A stretch of 64,000 nucleotides of DNA from Leptodactylus fallax (GCA_947044405.1 CAMRHE010000012.1:12912001-12976000), one strand, 5' to 3'; shown: positions 11,491 to 26,639, numbered from the stretch's first letter. Notes: generated by a model not told the origin, from the letters alone. Numbers and translations are program-made.

Positions 11491-13974
11491 TGTCCTTCCT
11501 TTATCTTTCCCATTAAACTCCTGGCTTTAACTGAAAAAAACTTACTCAGAACAGTGTGATTGCAGCCTAAAGCAGTAATTTTAAAAGTGCCTCCACAGAT
11601 CTATCTCCAAAGAGGGAAAGACACAAATTCTACTAGAGGTTCCAAAATCTACAGAGATTTCCCCAAGTGACCAGGGACATGACAATTATTTTGAAAGTTT
11701 TTTTAACGTACACTTGGGGAGACTGTAAACCAAAAAATGGATACATTTTTTGGTTTACAAACTCATAATAATGTGATCCCCTGCTGATAAATTCCACACA
11801 GCTGGCTCCACCCATGCTTTAGAAATGCAGCAAGCAGGAAGTTTAATTGAAAAAAAAGTTGCTAATTTTTGCACAAATGAGATGTACTCCAAAGATTGTG
11901 ACTCTTTCCAACCACAATCCTGACGCATTATATATAAGAAATATTAGGGACTGATGATGATTTTTTTTTCTGTTTAATAGGCCAACTTGAGACATGGCAG
12001 ATTAATTTCAGATTTCCAGTGTTGATTGTGAACTAATTTCTGGTATAATACTCGAGGGTGGGGGTTAGTAACTATAAGATTCTTGTCCAGTCTGCCAAGA
12101 AATAGCTTTAATAAATGGAGACAACCACCCCCTGACATGTGATGTCCGTTCCTGTGGGCGGTTTCTTTGGGAAGTCATACACCTTTCATGTGATGTTACT
12201 TCCTGTGGCCATTCTCAGTGGGCGGTCATGTGGCCTTACTTTCCATTGCTCTTCATGTCCTTGTATTGAGAATGACTTGATATCTGTGTGATGGTGACTA
12301 CTTCATGTTTAATAATCACTCATTTTCTATATATCACTTTATTTCAGCCTTTCCATTAGCACATGGACGAAGTCGCCTCCTCCTCAGGCATTTAGAGTTA
12401 AGTACTGGAGTGTTATCCCAACAGTTATCATTCCTATAATCTTCATTTATAAATAGATTTTATATTATATGATATCATATTCACTGCAGGGAAAAAAAAC
12501 ATATAGCCTTTCTAAGGAGGGTTTTTCAACTGGAAAGAGAAACCCCATAAATTCCTGTGGGTTGTTAGTATCCTCACCGTCCAATCTGAAAGCAGTTTAA
12601 GTGTAAATGCTAATACAGTAGTAGAGCTGAGGTAGGGGTGGGGCTAGGACAATCAGAAGATCAGAGGAAATTATTAATTTTGTTTTTCCTTTCTTTTGAA
12701 TGAGCAGAAGTTCTTTATGCAAAGTCTTCTCAAGAACGCAATCACCTCAACACAACAAGTCAACGCAACAAAAAGTTCTCATCGCAAGCCAAGAAATCAC
12801 AGAACACAGACTAGGAATTAGAGGGTTCCTTCTTTTAGATTATAAACTCCTTGGGGCAGGGAAGACATTAACTTTTTTATGACCACTCCAACTATACTTC
12901 ATACCATGAGCGCTTTCATAGTCTACAATTTTTTTTTTCTCCTAAATTTTCTATAATTTTTTGGGGTCAGTATAAATTAAGCCATAACCGTTCATGGCCT
13001 GCATGCAGTAGCAGGATTTTTGTTTTAACATGGCTGCGGTGGCCCTTAAAGGGTCAATCATGGTTTTCTTTAGATTTTAAGTTCAGAAGAGCAGAGCTGG
13101 TATTATCATGGAAGGTCGGAAGGAACCCTACAACAGATTGTAAGCCATGATACACTGATCGCTGGTTCAGTACTATAGACTGCAATACACAAGCATACAC
13201 GTGTATTTCAGTCTATAGAGAAAGTCAGTCTATGCAGACGCATAGGCTGACTTCCTCCGTCGCAGGCAGGATCAACCAGGTACTTGAGGGTCCTAGCAGC
13301 CTGGGGTCACTGGCCAGACACCGGGCTGCCGAAACGGCATAATGGCACCCCCCCCCCGATCTCGCAGCCGGGGGGTGCCTTAGGGGTCATTATTATAGCG
13401 CAACCCCCTTGGATACCGTGGTCATGTGGTCTAAGGGGTTAACACCCACGATCGGAGCCCAACTCTGCCCGCGGCTGTCAGCTTTGCGATTCTGAGCAAT
13501 TCACTCAGGAACAGTAGTGAAGCCATCAACTGCCTACTACTGTACAGAGACTGTGCAGAAGCCGGATACTGCCGCATCCATCTTCAGGCAGCACCAGGCA
13601 GCATCCGACGCTAATGAAATTTTAAGGAAGTCGGATTGAAAAACGCTGCAGGTAGAGTTTTTCCATCCGGCTGAGGCACAGATCAGGCGCCATAACTGAT
13701 GCCTCTTGTGCCAGAACCGATCCCATAGAAAACTATGGGATCCGTCCTGGCATCAGTTTCCCTCTGGCTTGTGTGCACCACGCCGGAGGAAAACTGACAG
13801 CTGCGCCGGACATATGTAAACGCACCCATACACGTTCACTGGCTAAGATGCTGGCTGCACTACATGGTAGTCGTTGGCTGTGTGTTGTGGCTGAAGTTAC
13901 CATATGGCTACCTAGAGATAAGCGGCTATCATGGTCATCATTTATGTATCATCATAGAGAGGATTCCTTAATAT
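11491..13974. other. Intergenic DNA, nothing clearly recognised
   Basis: No supported coding exon or transposase. Around 13140-13450 are GC-rich phrases (a CCCCCCCCC run with 'ccggggggtgcct') that resemble parts of the diffuse frog repeat also seen near 22970-23180 and 27940-28180. Around 12835-12865 is a phrase like the repeat unit at 14195. Confidence 0.45.
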
Positions 13975-14222
13975 AGTCTGTAAAATTTTAGGAGCAGGAT
14001 AACCCCACATCATTAAAGGGGGATGAGATACACAATGTATCTACAACTATACACATTGTAAGCCACCGAGCAATATTCTTAGTCTGTAGACTTTCCAGAG
14101 CAGGATAACCCCCATCATTACAGGGGATGATATGTTTTATTATTGTATATACATTTATGAACATTGTGAGCCTTCGAGCAGTATTTCCTAATCTGTAAAC
14201 TCTTCGGGGCAGGTTTCCGATA
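13975..14222. repeat. Tandem repeat, unit about 108 bp, two copies plus a partial
   Basis: Two consecutive units each run GTCTGTA(A/G)A-CTTT..GAGCAGGATAACCCC..ATCATTA..GGGGATGA through GAGCA(A/G)TATT. A third partial unit starts ATCTGTAAACTC. Non-coding. Confidence 0.7.
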
Positions 14223-14755
14223 TGGAGCAGCATTAGGTAGATGGATAGACATGATCCAGGGTATATCGCCGATCGCCATATTTGGGGTCAGGGAGGAATT
14301 ATTTTTTCCCCTGAGACTCAGATCTCAGGGGTTTTTCTTTGCCTTCCTCTGGATTGTCGGGTTGGGGCTCTTATCTCAGGACCTTATTAATGGATGGTCA
14401 GATGAACCATCACAGGAGCTCAGACTCCAAGGACCTGAGATAAAAACCACAACCCCCATCATTTAGTATAATATAACACAAGCCGTTACTATTAATGGCT
14501 CCTCTGCTTATGGCTAATAAATGGTATAAAATCAGCCGTTCTGGTATCCAGTGTCATTTTTTCTAATTATTATTTTTATTACACAGTTACTATAATTCAC
14601 AGAGACACAAACCTCCACATAGTCATCCATCTACAGATGGAGCAGGCGGTCTATGAACCGTCTATGTAAAGATAGAATAGGCGGTCTATGAGCTACTGTG
14701 GCACACTAAGGAATGATCAGACTGCGCTTACACTATTTACATATCACATGTATTA

Positions 14756-14829
14756 AAGGGAATCTGTCAGGTCCATATGGACATGTGGGTGGTTTAGTGT
14801 CCCAAATTGCCCTGACAGATTCCCTATAA
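14756..14829. repeat. Short inverted repeat (MITE-like)
   Basis: Arms AAAGGGAATCTGTCAGG and CCTGACAGATTCCCT are inverse copies enclosing about 40 bp. Confidence 0.7.
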
Positions 14830-14903
14830 AGCGGCTGACCCACACAAATGGGATAGTATGCCATGGCACAGAACTAAGGTTCACTTGGTGCCTGCTACAT
14901 CTA

Positions 14904-15836
<933 letters not shown>

Positions 15837-16660
15837 TATATGTAAAAGCAGTTTCATTATAATACATTAGTGGGTCTAGTGTAAAGTTGTCATGCGTGCC
15901 CCCTCCTCATTTCCATCCCCTCCAACATTATACCATGGGAGTGCCACAACCCTACCTGACCTACCTGAGGATGGTGGTAACAAGTGTAAAAGCAGCACAG
16001 ACCACCAATATGTATATGATGTAAATTTTGCAGAATTGCTCCATAGAAAAATATATTTGGGCGGATTTACTATTGAAAATGCACCCGGGTAAGAACAAAA
16101 GGAATCCATGAGAATACTCAGGAAACTCACCATCACCTGGCCATTGATGTGAGACACTGCGGCTGGGTCTCAGTCTTGTACCTGGAGATGCATTAATTCA
16201 GGTTTAGATTGTTGTGGTGTTACATTGGCAATGGGACTGTCTAGCTCTAGCTAAGTTAACTTTCTCCTGGGCAGGTAGATAGACCTGTATGGAGAGGTCA
16301 TGTCTACCTGTGGCCTCCCACTGGCAGCAGCGGAAATAAAGGAGTGAATTAAAATCAAAGCCTGAAGCCTAATGGGCTCTCGACAAATTACAAGTCAGGA
16401 TGAGCGAACCGATTAGTTTAGAATCAGATTCGACCTGAGATTTCCAAAAGTTTCAGGTTTGCCCAAACCTCAGACCTCCGAGTATAATAAGTGAAGGACC
16501 AAGGGATGTGAGGGAAAATAAGAAACACATATACTCAGAGAGACAGCTGGATGCTGCAAAGATGCCCAGGTGAGGTGAGGGAAGACAAGTGTTTTGTTAT
16601 TTTTTTCACCTCTCCTGAGTTTTCACTTATTATACTCTATGGGCTGAAGAGACCCCAAAG

Positions 16661-17790
16661 CAGTGGTTCCCAACCTGAGGTAACGGCAGGCTATCTCCAG
16701 GGGTACCACTGCAGTGAGAGCCACCCCCTATAATGTTAGTTTGTGGGGTTCACCACCCACAAATTACTAATATAATGTGGAGTCTCTTCAAACCCTCAGT
16801 GTATAATGATTGGAGGCCCAAGGGAACTGAGTAAACATAACAAACTCAACTCCTTTGGGCTCCACATGGGTCTTATTTCCTCTTTGGCCTCTTCCATCCT
16901 CCCGAGTGACGTCAGGAACTTCTTAGGCCTGTGAATGAGCCTCAGTAGTCTCAAGGGTCACACGGCATAATGAGGATAATCACAGGCCTCAGCAGTCCTT
17001 GATGTCAATTGGGAGGCTGAAGAGGACCCGATACCCACACTGGAGCCTGGGGAGGTAAGTAACACTTAAGTTTTTTCACTTCCCTTGGGCCTCCTCTTAT
17101 TATACTCTGTGTATATTAGTAGTTTGTGGGTGGCAAACCCACAACATTTCGGGTTTGGCAAAACCTCAGAAAATGTAGGTTTGCCAAACCCAAAATTGTT
17201 AGAAATTCTCTATGTATGTGGGATTTTTTTATTTTCATTAACGTAGGCACCACTGTGGGACATTATACTGTGTGGAGGGGCCACTATGGGACATTATACT
17301 ATGTGAAGGGGTTGCTATCAGATATTATACTGAATGGAGGGGCCACTGTGGATCATTATACTGCGTGGAGGGGCTGCTCTGGGACATTATTTTGTCACAT
17401 GGATCTTTAGCATGATTGGGAGGGAAGACTTCACTTTCTAAACAGTCCCATGGTACCCTTAATCTACCCCAGTGGTAAGTAATGAATGCAGCTAACCTCT
17501 CCCTCCTTAAATGTCACTAAGCATGAGGGCCATTTTACTATATGTGGGGGGGGGGGGGGTCATCATTTTAAGTGTGAAGGCCGTTATATTTACATGTGGG
17601 GACACTGAAGGGGCGATTCTACTGAGTGTGAGGGCCATTACAATACATGTGGGGGGACTGAAGGGGCCCATTACATAATTGTTAACAAAGGTTCTAAATG
17701 AAACCTTATTTTATTTTATAATTGATCACTACTCAGTTGAAACATTTTCTCACCAGGTGGTACTTCGCATGAAAAGGTTGAGAACCACTG
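16661..17790. mobile_element. Probable non-autonomous hAT-type element carrying a minisatellite
   Basis: Left end CAGTGGTTCCCAACC (16661) and right end GGTTGAGAACCACTG (17776-17790) are inverse copies of a hAT-style terminus. The 8-bp flanks do not match each other, so no target duplication is visible. The interior is non-coding and includes the minisatellite at 17251-17400 and a second G-rich tandem stretch near 17540-17660. Confidence 0.55.
17251..17400. repeat. Minisatellite, about 31-bp unit, five copies
   Basis: Repeated units of the form CACTGTGGGACATTATACTG followed by TGTGGAGGGG, with substitutions. The same unit type makes the larger array at 21838-22160. Confidence 0.8.
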
Positions 17791-18383
17791 ATCTAGAGCA
17801 CCTGATGCAGGAGTGCAGTGTTGCCATCTCCTACAAGTGCTACCCTTCTGCTTTCGCTGGACTGTGGAAAATGCTCCAGAGATTGCGAAGGGGAGAATTC
17901 AGCATTCCCGGGTTGGGAGTAGGGCCTTTGTACCTACTGCTCACATGTTTATATGAGCCACGCATTATTAGATGTGTCTGGCGACATCTAAACCAATTAG
18001 GAGGCGTGACTCTGTATTAGTAGGCCTCATTATTGCAGCTTCTGGACCACTGAAGTGAACGCATCCCCTGACCGGCATTCAGAGCCACATCAACAGCTAT
18101 TAGATATACAGATATTTTATGGCATCATTCAGAATTTTGTTTGTTTGCTAATACCAAATAGCAATGGGATAAAAGAGGACCAAACTTAATTTAGGAAGTG
18201 GTTACTCTACCAGTGTACAGTTTGTGATAACTTTTAAATGATAGTCAAGCTTAGTATTTAACTTTTATTACATACAAAGTTACTATAACTATAGAGAGAA
18301 AAAGAGCATAGAACAAATAAAAAAGTAAAGTACAACTGATGGGGAAGAAAAAAAAACAGCTACCTCCTACCTCACCTATCTCA

Positions 18384-18528
18384 GGCTGGGTTCACACCTG
18401 CACATGTACTCTGTTCGGGGTTTCCATCCCAGAACCCATTTAAAAAAATGCGGAGAGAAAAGCGCTGCATGCAAGCGGACCCCCCCCCCCCCCATGGAAA
18501 CCCAAACGCAAGTGTGAACCTAGCGTCA
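18384..18528. repeat. Palindromic MITE, family B (short copy)
   Basis: Ends GGCTGGGTTCACACCTGC and GTGTGAACCTAGC are inverse copies. Inside are 'atgcggagagaaaagcgctgc' type sequence and a C-run. A longer copy lies at 51827-52101. Confidence 0.7.
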
Positions 18529-19559
18529 GGTAGTTAGCACATTGTAGCTAATAAATACATGATGTCCATATATAAAATAAATAAATAAATAAAAAAACCA
18601 CACGTGATTATTTATTAAAAGTGACTTTTAAAAAAAATCACAAATGATGTTGCAATCTCTCTCCAGTAAGGAAATGGCATAAAAAAGTGGAGTAATTTTT
18701 CAGAACAGAAATATGAAACTGCAGCTTGTCCTTTCCTTAAAGGGGTTGTCCCCTTTTAGACCAATATTGAGAAACAAATGTGATTGTTTGTTTAATGAGA
18801 AGTTCAACAATTTTCCATTATAATTTCTATGTCAATTCCTCACAGTTTTCTAGATCTCTGCTTCCTATCAATCATTCTTCTTACTTCCAGTAGAATAAAA
18901 ATCAGTCCATGCCCATGTGATGTACAGTCCATGGTCATGTGATGAAATTACCCTTATGAGTTTTTCAGTGCAGTAGTAGTGCAACCCTGCCAACATAACA
19001 GAGGAATACCTATATGATTTATAGCAGTGGTTACAACTATACATGAAGCACCATGCTGTAATTAAAAAAAATGTTCTATCATATGACATAATGTACACTT
19101 TTAACACTGTAATCAAATTGAAGAACATAAATCAGACATTTTCTAAAACAACATCCACATTACACAAGACTCCTGTATCAGTGAATAGCTGTAGGCCTTA
19201 AGAACTGAGCTTGCCATAACTGAGTCTTAAGCAACACACATTTGACATTAAGGTAATTGCAGGGAAATGACAAGCAGAATTTTTCTTTCATTGCTATTTT
19301 GCAGTTAATGCAATTTGATAATCCATTTAACTGTGCACTGTATTCATACTGTATCTTACATCTTTACAAAAAGAGACAACAAACATTTAGTTTAATGCAC
19401 ATCACTTAGCATGAGCATAACACTAAGCACAGCTCTTCTTTAATGGCCATGGTATTGACTGCTGAATGAGCTACAGTATACACTACAGCACACATGAACG
19501 TTCCTATTTTTGGATGTCGTATATTTAACTGGGATTGTGGGCAGTGTATTATTTGACAA

Positions 19560-20180
19560 TACTGACATTATTATCTATTTTATTTAAACCCTTCCCGTCA
19601 TTTTGTTTTTGTATTTTCGTTTTTCACTTCCTGCTTTAACTTTTTATTTTTCCATTCACAGGGCTATATGAGGGCCTATTTTTAGCAGGACAATTTGTAC
19701 ATCATAGTGTGATTTGCCAATTTTTACTTTCTGCTACAGTGTTTATTGTATGGGATGAATATTTTTATATGTTTATAGTTCAGGCATTTTCGGACACAGG
19801 TAGGCCTAATGTGTTTGTTTATCTTTATATGTGATCTATGATAGGAGAGGGTGATTTAAAATTTTAGATTTTTTTTTATTTTTTAACCCCTTTCTGCTGT
19901 ATATTTATTGCAGGACAAATTGTTGTTCATAATGGTACCATTTAATATTCTGTAACATGTAATATGAGAAGCTGGGAAAAATTTTGAATGGGGAACTATA
20001 AAAAAAAAAAATACATTTGTGCCACTTTGTTATGGGTTTTGTTTTTAAGGTGTTCACTGTACAGAAAATATTACATTACCACTGTACTGTGGGTCAGTAC
20101 GATCACAGCAATAATAAATTTATTTAGTTATATTTTAACACCCTTACAAAAATCCAAAACTTTGACGCCCTGAACGTTTT
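19560..20180 (-). repeat. Diffuse frog intergenic repeat, reverse orientation
   Basis: Contains reversed versions of phrases found at 26640-29410: the 'ccatttaatattctgtaa' and 'tttgtgccactttgttatgg' segments, and a homopolymer-rich spacer. No coding capacity. Confidence 0.5.
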
Positions 20181-20317
20181 TTATATTACCATGTACAAAC
20201 CTATATAAAGTGTTTTTTTCCTGGGCAAGCTGAAGTCTTTAATGGGGGATTGTCTAATTTTCATTTTTGGGATTCTGCGAACACTTTTTCTTCAATTTTG
20301 TCTATCTATCTATAATA

Positions 20318-20530
20318 AAAGAAGATACTGAGAAGTGGTACTGTGCAGCATCGATATAAAGGGCAATAAAATTGGTATTGTGCAGTATCTCTGTACAGAG
20401 CAAAAGAAGTGGCACAGTGCAGTTTATAAATACAAGGCAACAGAAGTAGTACTGTGCAGCATTTATACATCGAGCAGTAGAAATGTCACTGTGCAGTATC
20501 TATAAACATGGCAATAGAGTTGGTAGGGCA
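20318..20530. repeat. Tandem repeat, about 50-bp unit, four to five copies
   Basis: Units carry the shared core GTACTGTGCAGCAT/GTATTGTGCAGTAT followed by TATAAA..GGCAATAGAA, repeated at about 50-bp spacing with substitutions. Confidence 0.7.
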
Positions 20531-20752
20531 GATACTTAGAATTACATTTAGCATATATCACACACACTGAACCACCACAGGCTTCTTCTCCTCCTTCTCT
20601 CCATAGTAATGTAGTAACAAGTTCTATGTGTTGTGTTGTATTGTTTACATGCTGGGAGCCGATTGGTAGTTAGACACCCACCAATCTAAAATCGATGACC
20701 TAAATCTTAAAGATAGACAAACTTATTTAAAAAAAAAAAGTTGATAACTGCT

Positions 20753-21070
20753 TTAACCCCTTAAGGACATAGCCAAAAACTGCCTTAAGGACCGGGCCTC
20801 ATTTTTCAAAACTGCCATGTGTCACTTTATGTGGCAATAACTTTTAGACGCTTAATTGTCCTTCAATTTATTTTGGACATTAGAAGGCTTACAATTGTGA
20901 CAGCGGTTTTCCTATTTACAAGAAAATATTGGAAACCCTTTTGTTAGGGACCCCTTTTTCAGTTCTGAAGGGGTTTTTAAACCCCCCATGAATCCCCCCC
21001 ATTTTCAAAACTGCACCCTCAAATAATTCAAAATTGCATTTGGGAAGTTTGGTAAGCCTTTTTCACGGGA
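20753..21070. repeat. Frog intergenic repeat ('ccccttaaggac' type)
   Basis: Begins AACCCCTTAAGGACATAGCC and continues with 'aaggaccgggcctcattttt' and 'gtgtcactttatgtggcaataac'. This is a style of sequence I know as highly repeated in hyloid frogs. No coding content. Confidence 0.5.
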
Positions 21071-21087
21071 ATTAAAACAATATGGAC

Positions 21088-22385
21088 AGGAGCGTAACTA
21101 GCAAAAACTGAGCCCCATAGGAAACTTTTGACTTGGACCCTCCCACCGCATAGCGCCCCCTACAGGACCCGCAAGATTAGGGGACCTGGTGGGCCCCTGC
21201 TGTTTTTTTTTTTTTTAATAGGCTGTTACCTGCTGGGGTACTTACTTTACTTACCTATCCCCATTCCTGCTCACAGCCTCCTCCACTTACCCTTCTGGCC
21301 TCCAGGGGGCCCCCTGCATCCCATATCACATCGCTGGGGCACCCCCAGAGGGAACAAGAGGAAGTGGAGGCGGCCGTGAGCAGAAGCAGGGATCGGTAAG
21401 TAAGGCCGCGGGCCCGTGGCAAGAGTATTTGTTGAGCGAACCCCAACAAGTACTGCTTCAGCCCCCAGAGTATAATGATCAGAGGCCCAGGTGAGGTGAG
21501 GGAACATAATAACCGGTGTTACTCACTTCTCCTGGGCTCAGGCGTGACTCCATCCGCTGTCTTCAGGCTTCTGTAGTGACATCAGAGACATCACATGGGT
21601 CAAGCCGGCATCACGAAGCATAATGACGCCAGGGTATCCCATGTCTGTGACCTTATTGAAGAGGACCGAAAACAGCAGGGAATCCTGCTGGAGCCCAGGA
21701 GGAGTAAATAATACTGGTTTTTATGTTTGTCACCTCTGGGCCTCTGTTCATTTTCAGACCCCAGAGTAAAATAATAGTTTGTCGGTGGTGTACCCCAAAA
21801 GTTTTCGCAATTGCAACAAACACCGTTGGGGCCACAATGGGACATAAAACTGTGTGGAGGGTCCGTTATATGACATTATACTGTGTGCAGCAGCCGCTAT
21901 GGGGCATTATACTGTGTGTGGAGGGGCTGCTATGGGTCATTATACTGTGAGGAGGAACTACTATGGGACATTATACTGTGTGTAAGGGCCACTATGGAAC
22001 ATTATACTGTGTGGAGGGTCCGCTATATGACATTATACTGTGTGCAGCAGCCGCTATGGGGCATTATACTGTGTGTGCAGGGGCTACTGTGAGACATTAT
22101 ACTGTGAGGAAGGGTCGCTGTGGGACATTATAGTGTGTAAATGGGGCGTTATACTGTGTGGGGGCCAAGTCAAAAGTTTGCTATGGGGCCCAGTCTTTGC
22201 TAGTTACATCCCTGAATGTAAACCCTCCAAAAGTGACCCCTCATGTCATCTTTGTGTGTATATATATCTATCTATTATATATGTGTGTAGCTGTATCAGA
22301 GATAGCAGTACAACAATATGATAATATAATGGGGCGCTATTCAAAATTTTGTTAAGGGCCCCAAGATCGCTAGTTACGCCTTGCT
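21088..22385. repeat. Composite repeat with terminal 'GCGTAACTAG' phrase and internal minisatellite
   Basis: The left end has AGGAGCGTAACTAGC and the right end GCTAGTTACGCC, which are inverse copies. The interior includes the palindromic 'agagtataatgatcagaggccc' repeat, a CA/TA-rich stretch near 22258-22290 and the minisatellite at 21838-22160. It may be a non-autonomous element; the exact ends are not certain. Confidence 0.5.
21838..22160. repeat. Minisatellite, 31-33-bp unit, about ten copies, with higher-order repeat
   Basis: Successive units share GACATTATACTGTGTG and differ in the GGAGGG(G/T)C tail. A block of about 72 bp near 21850-21921 is repeated at 22006-22077 with a single mismatch, giving a 155-bp higher-order period. 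Confidence 0.85.
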
Positions 22386-23206
22386 GTAATTGTACATTGC
22401 CATTATTTTCCAGTTAGACAAGTGAGTAACTACATATGAAAACTGTGAAATGTTTTTTCATTTATTTTTGCCATTTTTATTATAAAAGTTTATTTAAACA
22501 GTACATACAAGTAGATCTATAAATACTGCAAACATTGAATTGAATGTGATTCTGTTTAGTGGTAAAAGGGAGACCTCTAGTGGCCATTATGTATTCAATT
22601 GTATGCTATGACAAGAAGAACATTAATATCCAGTTGCGAAGTTATACATTTTCTGGTACAATAACAGGAACTGCGCAATAGAGAGTTATAAGAAAATGTG
22701 TTGCATAGTTGTTTTTTCATACAGAAAACAAATATTTAGTAAAACAGGAAGAGCAGGAAATCTATAGTGCAGTTTCTTGCCTAAGGTGCAGAGCAAAAAA
22801 TGATGACATGGTGAAAATAAATCTATAGTTCTAGAGCACCTTGCACTTTGGGCATTGGAGAGAACGAAATAACAGACCTGGTGGGTCCACTTTAGTAGTA
22901 ATGAAAATATGCCCATTACAGTCAGTAAGTTACAGCTAACACCCTGCACCAGCACCTGCAATCAGAGCGTGGGTGTTAACCCCTTAAATGCCATAAATGC
23001 CATGGTCAAACACGACCATGGCAGCTAGGGTTTTTTGTAGCTATACTTCCCCCAATGGGCATGTTGGGGGGGGGGGTGCTGATATCTATTAACAGCAGCC
23101 TGGGGTCTGATCAGTGACCTTGGGTCTGCCTGTATCACATACATGGTCTGCTGCAATGGCTGACTTACTCTATTCACTGACCTGTTGTTAATAAGTTCTC
23201 TACTTA

Positions 23207-24842
<1,636 letters not shown>

Positions 24843-24871
24843 TATATTGCATTTTTTTTTTTTTTAAGGAT

Positions 24872-24991
24872 TCTAAGATCCTTTGAAGGTCCATGTCTTT
24901 GGTGTATAAAAAGTCTGTAAATTTTCAGTTTCTTGTATTACACTATGTCTGAAGAAGAGAGCTAGCACTCTCGAAAGCTTACTATAGTATA
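24872..24991 (+). repeat. Older repeat with hammerhead-like core, split by a Tc1 insertion
   Basis: Contains CTGAAGA (24949-24955), an inverted GAGAG...CTCTC pair, then GAAA (24973-24976). This is a layout like a hammerhead core. The repeat resumes after the Tc1 element, at 26474-26560, with 'gttagcctctaaaaggtatc' and 'tatggctaacacggtac', a combination I recognise as a common amphibian repeat. Confidence 0.5.
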
Positions 24992-25181
24992 CAGTGGGGA
25001 AAAAAAAGTATTTAGTCAGCCACCAATTGTGCAAGTTCTCCCACTTAAAAAGATGAGAGGGGCCTGTAATTGTCATCATAGGTAGACCTCAACTATGAGA
25101 GACAAAATAGGAAAACATATCCAGAAAATTACATTGTCTGATTTTTTAAGAACCTCAAACAGTCACACTCCAAACTCCACT

Positions 25182-26201
25182 ATGGTGAAGACCAAAGAGC
25201 TGTGGAAGGACACCAGAAACAAAATTGTAGACCTGCACCAGGCTGGGAAGACTGAATCTGCAATAGGCAAGCAGCTTGGTGTGAAGAAATCAACTGTGGG
25301 AGCAATAATTAGAAAATGGAAGACATACAAGACCACTGATAATCTCCCTTGAACAGGGGCTCCACGCAAGATCTCACCCCGTGGGGTCAAAATGATCACA
25401 AGAACGGTGAGCAAAAATCCCAGAACCACACGGGGCGACCTAGTGAATGACCTGCAGAAAGCTGGGACTAACGTAACAAAGGCTACCGTCAGTAACACAC
25501 TACGCCGCCAGGGACTCAGATCCTGCAGTGCCAGACGAGTCTCCCTGCTTAAGCCAGTACATATCCGGGCCCGTCTGAAGTTTGCTAGAGAGCATTTGGA
25601 TGTTCCAGAAGAGTATTGGGAGAATGTCATATGGTCAGATGAAACCAAAGTAGAACTGTTTGGTAGAAACAAAACTCGTCGTGTTTGGAGGAGAGTGAAT
25701 GCTGAGTTGCATCTAAAGAACACCATGCCTACTGTGAAGCATGGGGGTGGCAACATCATGCTTTGGGGCTGTTTCTCTACAAAGGGAACAGGACAACTGA
25801 TTCATGTACATGAAAGAATGAATGGGGCCATGTATCGCGAGATTTTGAGTGCAAACCTCCTTCCATCAGCAAGGGCATTGAAGATGAAACGTGGCTGGGT
25901 CTTTCAGCATGACAATGATCCCAAGCACACTGCCAGGGCAACGAAGGAGTGACTTCGTAAGAAGCATTTCAAGGTCCTGGAGCGGCCTAGCAAGTCTCCA
26001 GATCTCAACCCCATAGAAAACCTTTGGAGGGAGTTGAAAGTCCGTGTTGCCCAGCAACAGCCCCAAAACATCACTTCTCTAGAGGAGATCTGCATGGAGG
26101 AATGGGCCAACAAACCAGCAACAGTGTGTGCCAACCTTGTGAAGACTTACAGAAAACGTTTGACCTATGTCATTGCCAACAAAGGATATATAACAAAGTA
26201 A
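25182..26201 (+). pseudogene. DD34E Tc1 transposase with two nonsense codons
   Basis: In frame from [15 protein letters not shown] (25182) to the TAA at 26199-26201, about 340 codons. It has only two internal stops: TGA at 25350-25352, where the related copy reads CAA, and TGA at 25950-25952, where the relative has TGG. The catalytic motifs are otherwise complete: [27 protein letters not shown] and, after the second stop, [11 protein letters not shown]. Unlike the copy at 61942, this one keeps the third glutamate. It is therefore dead by nonsense, not by catalytic-site change. Confidence 0.92.
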
Positions 26202-26395
26202 TGAGATGAACTTTTGTTATTGACCAAGTACTTATTTTCCACCATAATTTGCAAATAAATTCTTTAAAAATCAGACAATGTGATTTTCTGGATATGTTTT
26301 CTCATTTTGTCTCTCATAGTTGAGGTCTACCTATGATGTCAATTACAGGCCGGCCTCATCTTTTTAAGTGGGAGAACTTGCACAATTGTTGACTG

Positions 26396-26455
26396 CTGTA
26401 ACACACTGAATTTCCCCATTGTGGGACTATTAAAGGACTATTATTATTATTATTA
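26396..26455 (+). repeat. Short retrotransposon-like 3' tail inserted in a Tc1 terminal repeat
   Basis: Sequence with no counterpart in the related element at 63140-63175. It reads like the 3' end of a CR1/L2/Rex-type LINE ('ttccccattgtgggactattaaagga') followed by an (ATT)n tail. Such tails are typical of severely 5'-truncated LINE insertions; the family assignment is inference. Confidence 0.5.
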
Positions 26456-26639
26456 CTTTTTTTCACCACTGTATATACTCAGTTAGCCTCTAAAAGGTAT
26501 CGCCTGATTTCTTCACTCTTCCACTACTTTCTATGGCTAACACGGTACAAAATTATACTACTGCAATACACAAGTAATGCAGTGTATACTACTGAACCAG
26601 TGATCAGAGGACCGCTGGTTCAAGTCCCCTAGTGGGACA

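Larger units (their letters stand above)
24992..26471 (+). mobile_element. Tc1-like (DD34E) transposon, damaged copy of the family at 61578
   Basis: Ends CAGTGGGGAAAAAA (left, after TA at 24990-24991) and CACCACTG (right, before TA at 26472-26473). Compared with 61578-63175 it lacks roughly 180 bp of 5' untranslated region (junction near 25150). It also has about 60 bp of foreign sequence inside the right terminal repeat (26396-26455). It sits inside an older repeat. Confidence 0.9.

Noticed and set aside
18361..19150. Possible MITE starting with 'ccttaaaggggttgtcccc'
   Set aside because: The leading phrase is a common repeat start, but I could not find a convincing inverted right end, so no boundary is claimed.
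26590..26630. tRNA-like B-box phrase (GGTTCAAGTCCC) suggesting a SINE or tRNA gene
   Set aside because: No A box, acceptor stem or cloverleaf is visible. Similar phrases near 13150 occur inside the diffuse frog repeat, so it is more likely part of that repeat.
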